The notes under the pieces were generated by a model that was given only the letters and a program-made list of their open reading frames with translations, ran no database searches and was not told the DNA's origin. From Gelidibacter salicanalis (GTDB taxonomy: Bacteria > Bacteroidota > Bacteroidia > Flavobacteriales > Flavobacteriaceae): DNA of 64,000 bases. Position 1 is the first letter of the stretch, and every line of letters begins with the position of its first letter. Positions 35,667 through 44,856 of this stretch are shown piece by piece. Where the stretch lies: positions 1 through 64,000 of the forward strand of contig NZ_JAEHJZ010000047.1 of assembly GCF_016469035.1 (NCBI RefSeq), in the 5' to 3' direction. The position numbers and the translations under genes were made by a program.

Positions 35667-38378
35667 CTATAACCGTTGATCCGGTTCACGTTGTTTGTCG
35701 TATTTGATGTCTTTTAATAAACTCGATTTGATACCAATAAAGAAGTTCCAAGAACTACGCTCGCTAAATGGAATCCAACTAAAATTCATGCGCCAGCTCA
35801 TCAAATCACGCTCAAACCGCAATTGTGTATACGTAAATCCTTGGTTTTTAAAATCGTATCCTGAAGACACGCCAACCGTCCATCGTGGCGAGAGATCAAT
35901 ATCTCCGGAGAACATCAAAGAATTTGAAGATATTTCACTTTGTCGTGCACTATTGGAGTAATTGACAGCATAGGCAATACGCAAACTCCACGGGATTGTG
36001 AAATTATAAAACTCAGAATCGACTTCTTTTTCCTTGTCACGATCTTCATCGCCCAATCGGTCATCAGCAAAGTTTTGGGGTTTTCCAAATAAGTCATCGG
36101 CACGACCACCACTTCTTACTGATTCATCAATGGCGCGTTGGTCAGGCTCTTTTTTTCCTGAAAAACTATCGCTGCTCAAACTGTAGCTTAAGTTCATACT
36201 TGCTGAAGTCAATCGGAATAAGCTTCCACCATTGGCAATATTATATTTGTCTACACGTCGGTTATTATTATCGAGCGCGTACGGATCTAAAGTCATCCCA
36301 AAATTGACACTCATTTGATTATCGAACAATTGGGTACCTCCTGAAACCCTCACCGGACTCCATTGTAAAGAGTCGCCCGCAAAATTATAAGAGGTTGAAA
36401 AATTAAGGTTATTCAATAAAATGATTTTTTTAGGTTCTGTTTTGGTCGAGTCTCTGTCTCTTACTTTAGCTTCAAAATTGTTCCCTAAACTCAGTCCTAA
36501 AGAACTGGAAAAGTTTTTATTTGGAGACCCGTATAGCGACTCTTCAAACCTGCTGTATTCTGCCCGCGTTAAATCGCCGTTAGCAGTGATATAATCAAAA
36601 GAATCATAATATTCATCAAATGCAGGGTTAATATTGTAACTGATAGAAGGCCTCATGATATGTCTAATAGCCTTAATCTTAGTGTCTTTTCCTTTCTTTT
36701 CAAGATTGAACATTCCATAAATAGTAGTACCCACACTAGTACTAAAATTATAGGTTCTAAAACTGTCAAAACCAGTGAGATCTTGGGTTAAAATTGTGTT
36801 TTCTCCTTCATCATAATATTTACGCACTGTATTCAGGGTCCAATTCTCTTCAAAATTGGTACTAGCACTCACACTAAAATATTTAAAGACCTTAAAATTT
36901 GTGGAAATGGGGATGCTTTGTTGCACGCCAACTCTGGCATCATCAAACATTTCCTTTTTAAAAAAAAGAGAATCTGTGGTGCTGATCCTATTTTGAGCAT
37001 TGACGTTATATTGAAAATTGATATTATCAATAATCCCTTTTTTAGTGCCCACTTTTGGTGCAAATGGAAAAATCCTACTCACACTTCCCTGAAAGGTAGG
37101 CAAGGTCATGTCTATTTGCTGGGTCCTTGTGTTTTGTGAATGGGTAGCGGTAACGCTCATATTAACTTGTGGCTCCCCAGTAAATGACTTGGCATAGGAC
37201 ACAGAAGAGGATAAGGTGTTGTTCAAGAAATTGGACGCGTTAATCTGATTAACCGACTCTTGGTAATACTTACTGCTCCCTAAGTTGACGGAAGCCGAGA
37301 AACGCGAACTCGGATTCGCTTTTGAATCTTGAGAGTGAGACCATCTAAGGTTGTATATCGATGATTTTGAATAATCAGGAAAACCGCGTTCGCTATTGAT
37401 TAAGTTCTCATACCTAAATCCAAAATTTCCTCTAAATTTATAACGTACGGCGTAACTACTCTCTGTACGTAGCCCATAACTACCGTTGGTGTAATAATCA
37501 GCATACACCGCTAAATCCACATAGTCACTAATTGCAAAATAGTAACCTCCATTTTGCAGGTTGTAACCACGCCTGCTATCCTGACCAAAAGTAGGGAAGA
37601 GGATCCCGGAAGTCTGCTTTTTTGTCAACGGAAAATAGGCAAACGGCAAGCCTATGGGGGTTGGCACATTATAGATGTACATATTGGTCAACCCTGTAAC
37701 CACTTTTTTATTGGGCACAATTTTGGCCTTCCGCATTAAAAAATAAAACTCCGGATCTTCTTTATTCTCAGACGTGGTAAATTTTCCACGATTTATAAAA
37801 TATACTGAATCATTCTCCTTTTTGGTGATATCGGCAATGATGTAACCCCCACTTTGCTCTGTTCTCGAATTAAAAATAAGGGCTTTTTTGGTTTCTGTAT
37901 TAAAAATTATGGAATCCGGTTCCACTAAATTGGCACCTTGTTTAAAAGTAGGCGCCTGAGAATACACTCCAGCTGAATCTTTTAAACGTCCAGCATATAC
38001 CAAGTTTTTATTATGATCAATCACAATAATACCGGACTTAATCTCCATATCCTGATAGTTTACTTCAGCTTGATCATATAAGGTAGTTTGCTTAAACTTT
38101 TGATTGAGGGAGACATAGCCTAATGCCTTATAATTAACTACATCAGTCAAAAATTCTTTCTTTTTAGGAAGGGTGTCTTGTAGTATGCTATCGGTTTCCT
38201 TAAGATTGGCGGTAGGCTTCAATAAACTATCCACATCAATAGTTACCCGCATAGAATCATTTTCTGTTTTTGGTAATATCGGTGTTTGCTTTTTAGGAAT
38301 TTCTTGAGCGAACCCCAAAGTATTAACAAACACTGTAAAACTCAGAAAAAAAAGAATATGAAAGCTATTTGTATGCAA
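35667..38378 (-). CDS. lptD: LPS-assembly protein LptD-like outer-membrane protein
   Basis: Inserts lipopolysaccharide into the outer leaflet, as the barrel part of the Lpt bridge. This Bacteroidota-type LptD has a signal peptide ending at LGFAQ, an OstA/LptA-like N-terminal region (about 80-280: YKALGYVSLNQKFKQTTLYDQAEVNYQ) and a large barrel, ending in KSSLLKDIKYDKQREPDQRL. TTG 38429 lies inside a TAATTTTG promoter box (38434-38427), so it cannot easily be the start. TTG 38378 (HTNSFHILFFLS) gives a compact signal peptide and is preferred; no ATG exists in this region. Divergent from the amidase gene. Confidence 0.85.
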   Translation of the reverse strand: MHTNSFHILFFLSFTVFVNTLGFAQEIPKKQTPILPKTENDSMRVTIDVDSLLKPTANLKETDSILQDTLPKKKEFLTDVVNYKALGYVSLNQKFKQTTLYDQAEVNYQDMEIKSGIIVIDHNKNLVYAGRLKDSAGVYSQAPTFKQGANLVEPDSIIFNTETKKALIFNSRTEQSGGYIIADITKKENDSVYFINRGKFTTSENKEDPEFYFLMRKAKIVPNKKVVTGLTNMYIYNVPTPIGLPFAYFPLTKKQTSGILFPTFGQDSRRGYNLQNGGYYFAISDYVDLAVYADYYTNGSYGLRTESSYAVRYKFRGNFGFRYENLINSERGFPDYSKSSIYNLRWSHSQDSKANPSSRFSASVNLGSSKYYQESVNQINASNFLNNTLSSSVSYAKSFTGEPQVNMSVTATHSQNTRTQQIDMTLPTFQGSVSRIFPFAPKVGTKKGIIDNINFQYNVNAQNRISTTDSLFFKKEMFDDARVGVQQSIPISTNFKVFKYFSVSASTNFEENWTLNTVRKYYDEGENTILTQDLTGFDSFRTYNFSTSVGTTIYGMFNLEKKGKDTKIKAIRHIMRPSISYNINPAFDEYYDSFDYITANGDLTRAEYSRFEESLYGSPNKNFSSSLGLSLGNNFEAKVRDRDSTKTEPKKIILLNNLNFSTSYNFAGDSLQWSPVRVSGGTQLFDNQMSVNFGMTLDPYALDNNNRRVDKYNIANGGSLFRLTSASMNLSYSLSSDSFSGKKEPDQRAIDESVRSGGRADDLFGKPQNFADDRLGDEDRDKEKEVDSEFYNFTIPWSLRIAYAVNYSNSARQSEISSNSLMFSGDIDLSPRWTVGVSSGYDFKNQGFTYTQLRFERDLMSWRMNFSWIPFSERSSWNFFIGIKSSLLKDIKYDKQREPDQRL

Positions 38379-38426
38379 TGCTTTTAAGTGTATTTTTGTA
38401 AAAGTATGGCTCGGTTTTTGAAAAGT

Positions 38427-38434
38427 CAAAATTA
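38427..38434 (-). promoter_or_regulatory. -7 box of lptD
   Basis: TAATTTTG on the minus strand matches TAnnTTTG fully; no TTTG was found at the -33 spacing. It overlaps the upstream-most possible TTG start and so helps to decide the lptD start. Confidence 0.45.
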
Positions 38435-38516
38435 CATATATTTTTTTGTGATTAATTATTATTCATTTAAAATTTGAAATTAAAATAAACCGAGTTTTTT
38501 ATTCGTTTAAACCTTT

Positions 38517-39662
38517 ATGAGAACGCACCTACATTACATTTTCGTATTACAGCTATTTTTATTCTCCAGTTTTATATCGTCTGCCCATGCCTTTCAGAAA
38601 AATAAAGGCAAATTTGTGGTAGTTTTAGATGCAGGCCATGGGGGCACGGACCCTGGTAATACTGGAAATGGTTATAAAGAAAAAGATATTGCACTTAATA
38701 TTGTCCTTACTGTTGGTAAGGCATTAGAAAAACACCCTAACATTAAAGTTATTTACACCCGTACCACGGATGTATTTGTGCCTTTAAGGGGGCGTGCTAA
38801 AATAGCAAATGACGCCGATGCTGATTTATTTGTGTCTGTACATTGCAACGCACACAACTCAAGTGCTCATGGTACTGAGACCTTTGTTTTGGGTTTGCAC
38901 GCCAACCAGCGCAACTTTGAAGTAGCCAAAAAGGAGAATGAGGTTATCTTTTTGGAGGAAGACTATAAATCACATTATGACGGGTTTGACCCCAATGCTC
39001 CAGAATCCTTTATTGGTTTGACCTTGATGCAGGAAGATTATTTGGACCAGAGTACCCAATTGGCACGATTGGTTCAGGATAACTTTACGAATAATTTGAA
39101 ACGCACGGATCGAGGCGTAAAACAAGCTGGGTTTTGGGTGTTGCACAACACTTATATGCCGAGTATTTTAGTAGAAACGGGGTTTTTAACTTACAAGCCT
39201 GAAGGCGCTTACTTAAATTCTTCTAAAGGGCAAAATGAAATGTCCCTATCTATCTACAAAGGGGTTATGGATTACAAAATGATCCTTGACAGAAATGTTG
39301 GGCAAAACGTCTATAAGGATATCACGGACGTTGAAAGTATTAAAGAGGCTGTAACCGAAGAAATCAAACCTGATGAGACGTCAGCAGAGGTTTATGCAAA
39401 CACGGTTTTTAAAGTCCAATTAGCAGCAAGCTCCAATAAAATAGAGCCAAAGTCTTTTAATTTTAAAGGCTTACAAAATATTTCAAGAGAAAAGGAGGGC
39501 AAATTATTTAAATATTACTATGGTTACTCTTCTGATTTTAATGAAGTTAAAAAACTCGCGGAAGTTGCAAAAGCCCAAGGATATCCTTCCTCATTTATTG
39601 TTGCCTACCAAAATGGCAAACGTATAGAGCTCTCTCAGGTTCTAAAATCTCCCTCAAATTAA
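38517..39662 (+). CDS. N-acetylmuramoyl-L-alanine amidase (Amidase_3) with SPOR-like tail
   Basis: A zinc amidase that cuts peptides from peptidoglycan strands. The 381-residue protein has a signal peptide ending near SAHAF. The Amidase_3 domain (about 33-260) shows VVLDAGHGGTDPGNTG (zinc histidine, near 38), KEKDIALNIV (zinc glutamate near 55), SVHCNAH near 107 and LVETGFLTY near 219. A C-terminal FKVQLAASSNKIEPKSFNF..YYYGYSSDFNEVKKL..GYPSSFIVAY region resembles a SPOR domain, which binds denuded glycan at division sites. Divergent from lptD; the mlaD-like gene starts 53 bases downstream. Confidence 0.92.
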   Translation: MRTHLHYIFVLQLFLFSSFISSAHAFQKNKGKFVVVLDAGHGGTDPGNTGNGYKEKDIALNIVLTVGKALEKHPNIKVIYTRTTDVFVPLRGRAKIANDADADLFVSVHCNAHNSSAHGTETFVLGLHANQRNFEVAKKENEVIFLEEDYKSHYDGFDPNAPESFIGLTLMQEDYLDQSTQLARLVQDNFTNNLKRTDRGVKQAGFWVLHNTYMPSILVETGFLTYKPEGAYLNSSKGQNEMSLSIYKGVMDYKMILDRNVGQNVYKDITDVESIKEAVTEEIKPDETSAEVYANTVFKVQLAASSNKIEPKSFNFKGLQNISREKEGKLFKYYYGYSSDFNEVKKLAEVAKAQGYPSSFIVAYQNGKRIELSQVLKSPSN

Positions 39663-39686
39663 AAAGATTCTTAATATATTTATACC

Positions 39687-39694
39687 TAATTTTG
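39687..39694 (+). promoter_or_regulatory. -7 box of the mlaD-like gene
   Basis: TAATTTTG, a full TAnnTTTG match, lies 21 bases before the TTG start at 39716. The spacing fits a very short leader. No clear -33 partner. Confidence 0.4.
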
Positions 39695-39715
39695 TGCAAC
39701 TAAATCTCAAAGACT

Positions 39716-40708
39716 TTGAAAATAACAAGAGAAGTTAAAACTGCTATACTCGTAATACTAGGGATTCTCCTAATGATTTTTACGATCAATTACTTAAACG
39801 GCATCAACATCTTAAAGAAGCACAATCGTTATTATACACAGTTTGATTATAACGCCTTGAGTTCCTCTTCTTTAGTGACTATTAAAGGTAATAAAATAGG
39901 TAAAATTGAAGCAATCACATATGACGATAAAACGGGTAAAACCATTGTAGCTATTGTCATTACTGAGGATGTTAAGTTTTCAAAAAACAGTAAGATCCGG
40001 ATGTATGAAACAGGCCTTATGGGCGGGAATGCCTTGGCAATTGTGCCAATGCCCGGACCAGAACTTGCAGAGGATGGCGATTTTATAGAATCAGAAATAG
40101 AAGAAGGACTTATCACCAGTTTAACCAAAAACTTTTCGGGAATCAGCAGCAATTTAGGGGTGACCTTACAAACCGCCGATTCTCTTATGTCCAACTTTAA
40201 TAAGCTGATTATTAATGAGAATGAAGATGGTCTAAAAGCAGCCATTGCTGAATTGAACAGAACCATCGTTTCATTTCGAAGCGTATCTACGGCCATGAGT
40301 GCTTTGGTTGTTAAAAACGATGCATCCTTGACTTCAGCTATTGATAATTTTGATACAGTTTCTGGGAATCTTGCAGAAATTACTACAGAATTTAAACAAG
40401 TTGAAATCTCCAAAACCTTCGCAAGTCTCGATCAAACCCTTCAAGAAGTTAACGACTTATTGGCAAGTGTAAAAGATGGGAAAGGATCTCTTGGCAAAAT
40501 GCTTAACGATGACCAACTTTATGTGAATCTTGAGTCTGCGTCCCTACAATTAGAACAATTATTACAAGACTTTAAGTTGAACCCGAAACGTTATGTGCAT
40601 TTTTCTGTTTTCGGCAAGAAACCAAAGCGTTTTGACGCAGAAGGCAACATTATTGAAGATGAGAAGACACAACCAGAAGAGATTCGTATAGAATTAGAAA
40701 ACAACTAA
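39716..40708 (+). CDS. MlaD-like MCE-family lipid transport protein
   Basis: The substrate-binding subunit type of phospholipid (Mla) or related lipid transport. The 330-residue protein has one N-terminal membrane anchor (AILVILGILLMIFTINYLNG), the MCE domain (about 35-115: VTIKGNKIGKIEAITYDD, MYETGLMGGNALAIVPMPG) and a long coiled, helical tail (about 140-290). The start codon is TTG, with KITREVKTA following as in homologues. It lies between the amidase and an Fe-S protein gene (10 bases downstream), an arrangement of envelope genes common in this phylum. No MlaEF genes are seen here. Confidence 0.88.
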   Translation: MKITREVKTAILVILGILLMIFTINYLNGINILKKHNRYYTQFDYNALSSSSLVTIKGNKIGKIEAITYDDKTGKTIVAIVITEDVKFSKNSKIRMYETGLMGGNALAIVPMPGPELAEDGDFIESEIEEGLITSLTKNFSGISSNLGVTLQTADSLMSNFNKLIINENEDGLKAAIAELNRTIVSFRSVSTAMSALVVKNDASLTSAIDNFDTVSGNLAEITTEFKQVEISKTFASLDQTLQEVNDLLASVKDGKGSLGKMLNDDQLYVNLESASLQLEQLLQDFKLNPKRYVHFSVFGKKPKRFDAEGNIIEDEKTQPEEIRIELENN

Positions 40709-40718
40709 CCAACTCCTG

Positions 40719-42023
40719 ATGAATTACATTCCAAATATCCTTTTTGCCGTAGCACTGATTATAGGCATTGGTTATTTTGCAAAAAATGTAAAAAAGCTAA
40801 TCCGTAATATTAAATTAGGTCACGATGTAGATGTGAGTGATAATATCTCGCAGCGATGGAAAAATATGGCAATGATCGCTTTAGGTCAGAGCAAAATGGT
40901 AAAACGACCAATCGCGGGCTTTCTACACATCATTGTCTATGTAGGTTTTATCATCATTAATATTGAAGTTTTAGAAATTATCATTGACGGTTTGGCGGGT
41001 ACACATCGTATCTTTTCTTCCATAGGTCCACTTTATGGCGTACTTATTGGCGCTTTTGAGGTATTGGCACTTTTAGTCTTTGTTTCTGTAATCGTTTTTT
41101 GGATACGACGTAATATTGTAAAAATTAAAAGGTTTTGGGCTAAAGAAATGACAAGTTGGCCAAAAAATGATGCCAACTATATCCTCTATATTGAGATGGT
41201 GCTCATGCTATTGTTTTTAGTTATGAATGCCACAGATTTGCAATTCCAAGCCATGAACAATGGCAACGTCATCAGTCAGTTTATAGCTCCGTTGTTTAGC
41301 GGACTTTCAGAAAACGCGATTCATATTGTAGAGCGTACCGCTTGGTGGTTACATATTTTGGGTATTTTAGGATTCTTGAATTACCTATATTTCTCTAAAC
41401 ATTTACATATTCTTTTAGCATTCCCAAACACCTATTACGGAAAGGTAAAGCCGAAAGGAGAATTGGATAATTTAGAATCTGTGACCAATGAGGTCAAAAT
41501 GATGATGGATCCGAATATTGATCCTTTTGCTGCACAACCAGAAAGTACAGAGGCGCCTGCAAAATTTGGAGCTAGTGATGTTCAGGATTTGAATTGGGTA
41601 CAATTACTTAACGCCTATACCTGTACGGAATGTGGCCGCTGTACAAGTGAGTGTCCTGCAAACCAAACTGGAAAAAAACTGTCGCCTCGTAAAATCATGA
41701 TGGACACGAGAGACCGTCTTGAAGAAGTGGGGAAAAACATTGATGCCAACAACGGAACCTTTAAAGAAGATGGCAAACAGCTATTGGACAATTATATCAC
41801 ACGAGAGGAGCTTTGGGCGTGTACCACATGTAATGCTTGTGTAGAAGCCTGTCCGGTAAGTATTGATCCGTTATCCATTATTATGGAAATGCGACGCTAT
41901 TTGGTCATGGAGCAATCTGCAGCACCAATGGAATTGAATACTATGATGACCAATGTTGAAAATAATGGAGCACCATGGCCTTATAATCAAATGGACCGAT
42001 TGAACTGGAAAAATGAAGCCTAA
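40719..42023 (+). CDS. membrane Fe-S protein with two 4Fe-4S clusters (HdrC/DsrM-like)
   Basis: A 434-residue electron-transfer protein. The N-terminal half has about five or six membrane segments (near 5-20, 65-90, 100-128, 145-170, 205-225) with scattered histidines, like a haem-b NarI/DsrM-type module. The C-terminal half carries two 4Fe-4S motifs: CTECGRCTSECP near 301 and CTTCNACVEACP near 368. With the next gene (CCG domains) it forms a heterodisulfide-reductase-like pair, probably passing electrons between menaquinone and a soluble partner. Electron donor and acceptor are unknown. Co-transcription with the mlaD-like gene upstream is plausible from the 10-base gap. Confidence 0.82.
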   Translation: MNYIPNILFAVALIIGIGYFAKNVKKLIRNIKLGHDVDVSDNISQRWKNMAMIALGQSKMVKRPIAGFLHIIVYVGFIIINIEVLEIIIDGLAGTHRIFSSIGPLYGVLIGAFEVLALLVFVSVIVFWIRRNIVKIKRFWAKEMTSWPKNDANYILYIEMVLMLLFLVMNATDLQFQAMNNGNVISQFIAPLFSGLSENAIHIVERTAWWLHILGILGFLNYLYFSKHLHILLAFPNTYYGKVKPKGELDNLESVTNEVKMMMDPNIDPFAAQPESTEAPAKFGASDVQDLNWVQLLNAYTCTECGRCTSECPANQTGKKLSPRKIMMDTRDRLEEVGKNIDANNGTFKEDGKQLLDNYITREELWACTTCNACVEACPVSIDPLSIIMEMRRYLVMEQSAAPMELNTMMTNVENNGAPWPYNQMDRLNWKNEA

Positions 42024-42131
42024 ATTCCTGTGTAAATAGGAAATCGAAGATTCAACAAAGGCAATCCAATTATGGAGGTTAGCAGCATATAAGTTTAAAA
42101 CCTAAACTCAAAAACTAACAAACTTATTAAA

Positions 42132-42923
42132 ATGAGCAACACATTGAAAGTGCCAACAATGGCAGAATATATGGCCGAAGGGAAGCAACCAGAAGTACTC
42201 TTTTGGGTAGGTTGCATGGGGAGTTTTGATGATAGAGCAAAGAAAGTCACCAAAGCTTTTGTCAAATTGCTACATAAATCCAACGTTAATTTTGCAGTCC
42301 TGGGAACAGAAGAAAGTTGTACGGGAGACCCCGCAAAACGTGCCGGGAATGAATTTCTTTTTCAAATGCAGGCAGTGACCAATATTGAAGTGCTTAATGC
42401 TTATGAAATTAAGAAAATCGTTACGGCCTGTCCGCATTGTTTCAATACCCTAAAAAATGAATATCCAGGACTTGGTGGTAATTATGAAGTTATGCATCAT
42501 ACGCAGTTCCTAAAATCACTTTTAGATGAAGGGCGCCTGACCATTGAAGGCGGTCAATTTAAAGGTAAACGCATCACCTTTCATGACCCTTGTTATTTGG
42601 GTCGTGGCAATGATATCTATGAAGCGCCAAGAGAGTTGATCAGGAAGTTGGATGCTGAGTTGGTAGAAATGAAAAGCTGCAAATCCCGCGGATTATGTTG
42701 TGGTGCCGGCGGAGCTCAAATGTTTAAAGACGCAGAACCAGGTACTAAAGAAGTGAATGTTGCACGTACCGAACAAGCTATAGACGTCAAACCAGAAATT
42801 ATTGCCGCAGGTTGCCCATTTTGTAATACCATGATGACTGATGGCGTAAAAGCCAAGGATAAAGAATCTGAAATTGCGGTTATGGATATTGCAGAGTTAA
42901 TTGCAAATGCACAAGATCTATAA
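42132..42923 (+). CDS. CCG-domain Fe-S protein (HdrB/GlpC/LutA-like)
   Basis: A soluble 263-residue partner of the preceding membrane Fe-S protein. Two cysteine-rich CCG-type modules are visible: WVGCMGSFDDR near 23 with CPHCFNTLKNEYP near 102, and HDPCYLGRGNDIYEAPR near 156 with GLCCGAGGAQMF near 190 and AAGCPFCNTMM near 220. Such modules bind 4Fe-4S clusters, noncubane ones in HdrB. The stop shares one base with the serB start (TAATG), so serB is translationally coupled. Links to serine metabolism are not evident; the arrangement may be only transcriptional. Confidence 0.85.
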   Translation: MSNTLKVPTMAEYMAEGKQPEVLFWVGCMGSFDDRAKKVTKAFVKLLHKSNVNFAVLGTEESCTGDPAKRAGNEFLFQMQAVTNIEVLNAYEIKKIVTACPHCFNTLKNEYPGLGGNYEVMHHTQFLKSLLDEGRLTIEGGQFKGKRITFHDPCYLGRGNDIYEAPRELIRKLDAELVEMKSCKSRGLCCGAGGAQMFKDAEPGTKEVNVARTEQAIDVKPEIIAAGCPFCNTMMTDGVKAKDKESEIAVMDIAELIANAQDL

Positions 42924-44146
42924 TGACCCACGAGATATTTCTATTAAACATTTCAGGACAGGATAAACCTGGTTTAACATCAGGTTTAACTAATGTTTTA
43001 GCACACTATGGCGCTAAAGTTTTAGATATCGGACAAGCCAATATACACGACACGTTATCATTGGGCTTTTTGTTTGAAATTGAGTCAGGCCCTAAATCAG
43101 CAGCAGTATTAAAAGATCTATTATTTAAAGCTTATGAGCTAGGAGTTAAGGCCAAATTTACACCAATTTCATCTGAAAATTATGAAAAGTGGGTTGGCAA
43201 TCAAGGCAAAGATCGGTACATCATTACCATCTTAGGAGAAAAATTAACTGCAGAGCAGATTTCTAAAGTCACTGAAGTTATTTCAGATAAAAACTTAAAC
43301 ATTGATTCTATAAAAAGACTTACCGGTCGTTTATCCCTAACTAAAAAAGAGGATTATCCAAGAGCCTCCATACAATTATCCATTAGAGGTAAAATTGATG
43401 ATAAACGTGAATTTACAAAAAAATTCATGCAAATTTCGCATGATTTAGATGTAGACATCGCGTTTCAAGAAGATAATATTTATAGACGAAACAGAAGGTT
43501 AGTATGTTTTGATATGGATTCTACCTTAATTCAGGCTGAAGTGATTGATAAATTAGCTGAATTGGCAGGTGTTGGAGATGAAGTAAAAGCAATCACGGAA
43601 GCTGCTATGCAAGGTGAAATTGATTTTAACGAAAGTTTTATTCGCAGAATGAAACTTTTGGAAGGTTTAAGTGAAGATGTATTACATGATGTGGCTATCA
43701 ATTTACCAATTACCAAAGGTGCCAGAAGACTCATTGATACCCTTAAAAAATATGGTTTTAAAACGGCTATATTATCGGGTGGATTCACCTATTTTGGAAA
43801 CTATTTACAAAAGGAATTAGGTATTGATTATGTGTATGCAAATGAATTAGAAATTAAAAATGGTAAGCTCACAGGGAATTATATTGGTGCCATTGTTGAT
43901 GGTGATAAAAAAGCAGAATACCTGCAAGATATAGCAAATAAAGAAGGTATTGATATCAATCAGACCATAGCTGTTGGCGACGGTGCAAATGATTTACCTA
44001 TGCTTAGTTTAGCAGGATTGGGGATTGCTTTTCATGCCAAACCAAAAGTGAGAAACAATGCACAAAGTGCCATATCGAGTATAGGTCTAGATGGGGTATT
44101 ATACTTATTAGGATACCATGATAGATATATTGATTTAATTGAATAA
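42923..44146 (+). CDS. serB: phosphoserine phosphatase with N-terminal ACT domains
   Basis: Dephosphorylates phosphoserine in the last step of serine synthesis. The 407-residue protein has a regulatory N-terminal half with two ACT-like units (about 1-85 and 90-175; LLNISGQDKPGLTSGL opens the first). The HAD phosphatase follows: CFDMDSTLIQAEVID near 194 (nucleophile aspartate in DMDST), ILSGGFTYF near 287, and GDGANDLPML near 353 (magnesium site). ACT domains suggest feedback by serine or another amino acid. Its ATG overlaps the upstream stop by one base. Confidence 0.95.
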   Translation: MTHEIFLLNISGQDKPGLTSGLTNVLAHYGAKVLDIGQANIHDTLSLGFLFEIESGPKSAAVLKDLLFKAYELGVKAKFTPISSENYEKWVGNQGKDRYIITILGEKLTAEQISKVTEVISDKNLNIDSIKRLTGRLSLTKKEDYPRASIQLSIRGKIDDKREFTKKFMQISHDLDVDIAFQEDNIYRRNRRLVCFDMDSTLIQAEVIDKLAELAGVGDEVKAITEAAMQGEIDFNESFIRRMKLLEGLSEDVLHDVAINLPITKGARRLIDTLKKYGFKTAILSGGFTYFGNYLQKELGIDYVYANELEIKNGKLTGNYIGAIVDGDKKAEYLQDIANKEGIDINQTIAVGDGANDLPMLSLAGLGIAFHAKPKVRNNAQSAISSIGLDGVLYLLGYHDRYIDLIE

Positions 44147-44157
44147 AAACAATAAAA

Positions 44158-44643
44158 ATGCTAGTTGATTTTAATACCTTACCAGAAGAATCCAAAGTTT
44201 GGATCTATCAAGCCAACCGATCGTTTACCGATGATGAAATTGAAGAACTGGAATCTAAATTGGACACATTTATAACCAACTGGACAGCTCACGGAAGTGA
44301 CTTAGAATCTGGTTATATTATTAAATATAAACGGTTTATCATTATTGCCTTAAATCAGAACCTAAATAAAGCAACAGGTTGTAGTATTGATGCGTCTGTT
44401 CATTTTATCCAACAATTGGAGAAAGATTACAATGTAGATCTTATGGACAAAATGAATGTGTCTTACAAACAAGGCGATTTTGTAGCCTATAAAACCCTAT
44501 TGGATTTCAAAAAAATGGCTAAGGAAAAAGCGGTGTCAAAAAACACAATTGTCTTTAACAATTTGGTTCATAATATTGCGGAGTTTAATGAAAATTGGGA
44601 AGTTCCTGCCAGTGAAAGTTGGCACAGTCGTTTTCTTAAATAA
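44158..44643 (+). CDS. conserved unknown protein (often labelled ABC transporter ATPase)
   Basis: A 161-residue soluble protein: MLVDFNTLPEESKVWIY..DEIEELESKLDTFITNWTAHGSDL..YKRFIIIALNQNLNKATGCSIDASVHFIQQLE. I recall such proteins being called ABC transporter ATPase in flavobacteria, yet no Walker A, signature or Walker B motif exists here, and the length is too short. The conserved block NWTAHGSDL, the CSIDASV segment and the helical C-terminus with SWHSRFL suggest a small alpha/beta protein of unknown role. It lies 11 bases after serB and probably shares its transcript. A hairpin with T run follows at 44660-44710. Confidence 0.75.
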   Translation: MLVDFNTLPEESKVWIYQANRSFTDDEIEELESKLDTFITNWTAHGSDLESGYIIKYKRFIIIALNQNLNKATGCSIDASVHFIQQLEKDYNVDLMDKMNVSYKQGDFVAYKTLLDFKKMAKEKAVSKNTIVFNNLVHNIAEFNENWEVPASESWHSRFLK

Positions 44644-44659
44644 AAATTTACGCGCTACT

Positions 44660-44710
44660 TGGCATTCATCGTAATTTCTATTCTTTTTAAACGCATTGAA
44701 TGCCATTTTT
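44660..44710 (+). terminator. terminator of the serB operon
   Basis: TGGCATTCA (44660-44668) pairs perfectly with TGAATGCCA (44697-44705). The loop is about 28 bases and five T follow. The large loop lowers confidence. The remaining intergenic DNA to 44856 holds nothing I can name. Confidence 0.55.
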
Positions 44711-44856
44711 AGGTATCGGATTGCGTTCTTAAAAGTAATACTATTTGATTGTTCCGTTCGTTATAAAACTATCTTAAAATTTCATCCACTTCCTTGAAAA
44801 GTGGTATTTTGCTACTTCATTACCCCTAACACCCAGCTTAAAAGACCTAATATTCT

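Noticed and set aside
39847-40413. Minus-strand ORF of 188 codons
   Set aside because: Shadow of the mlaD-like gene; no family features.
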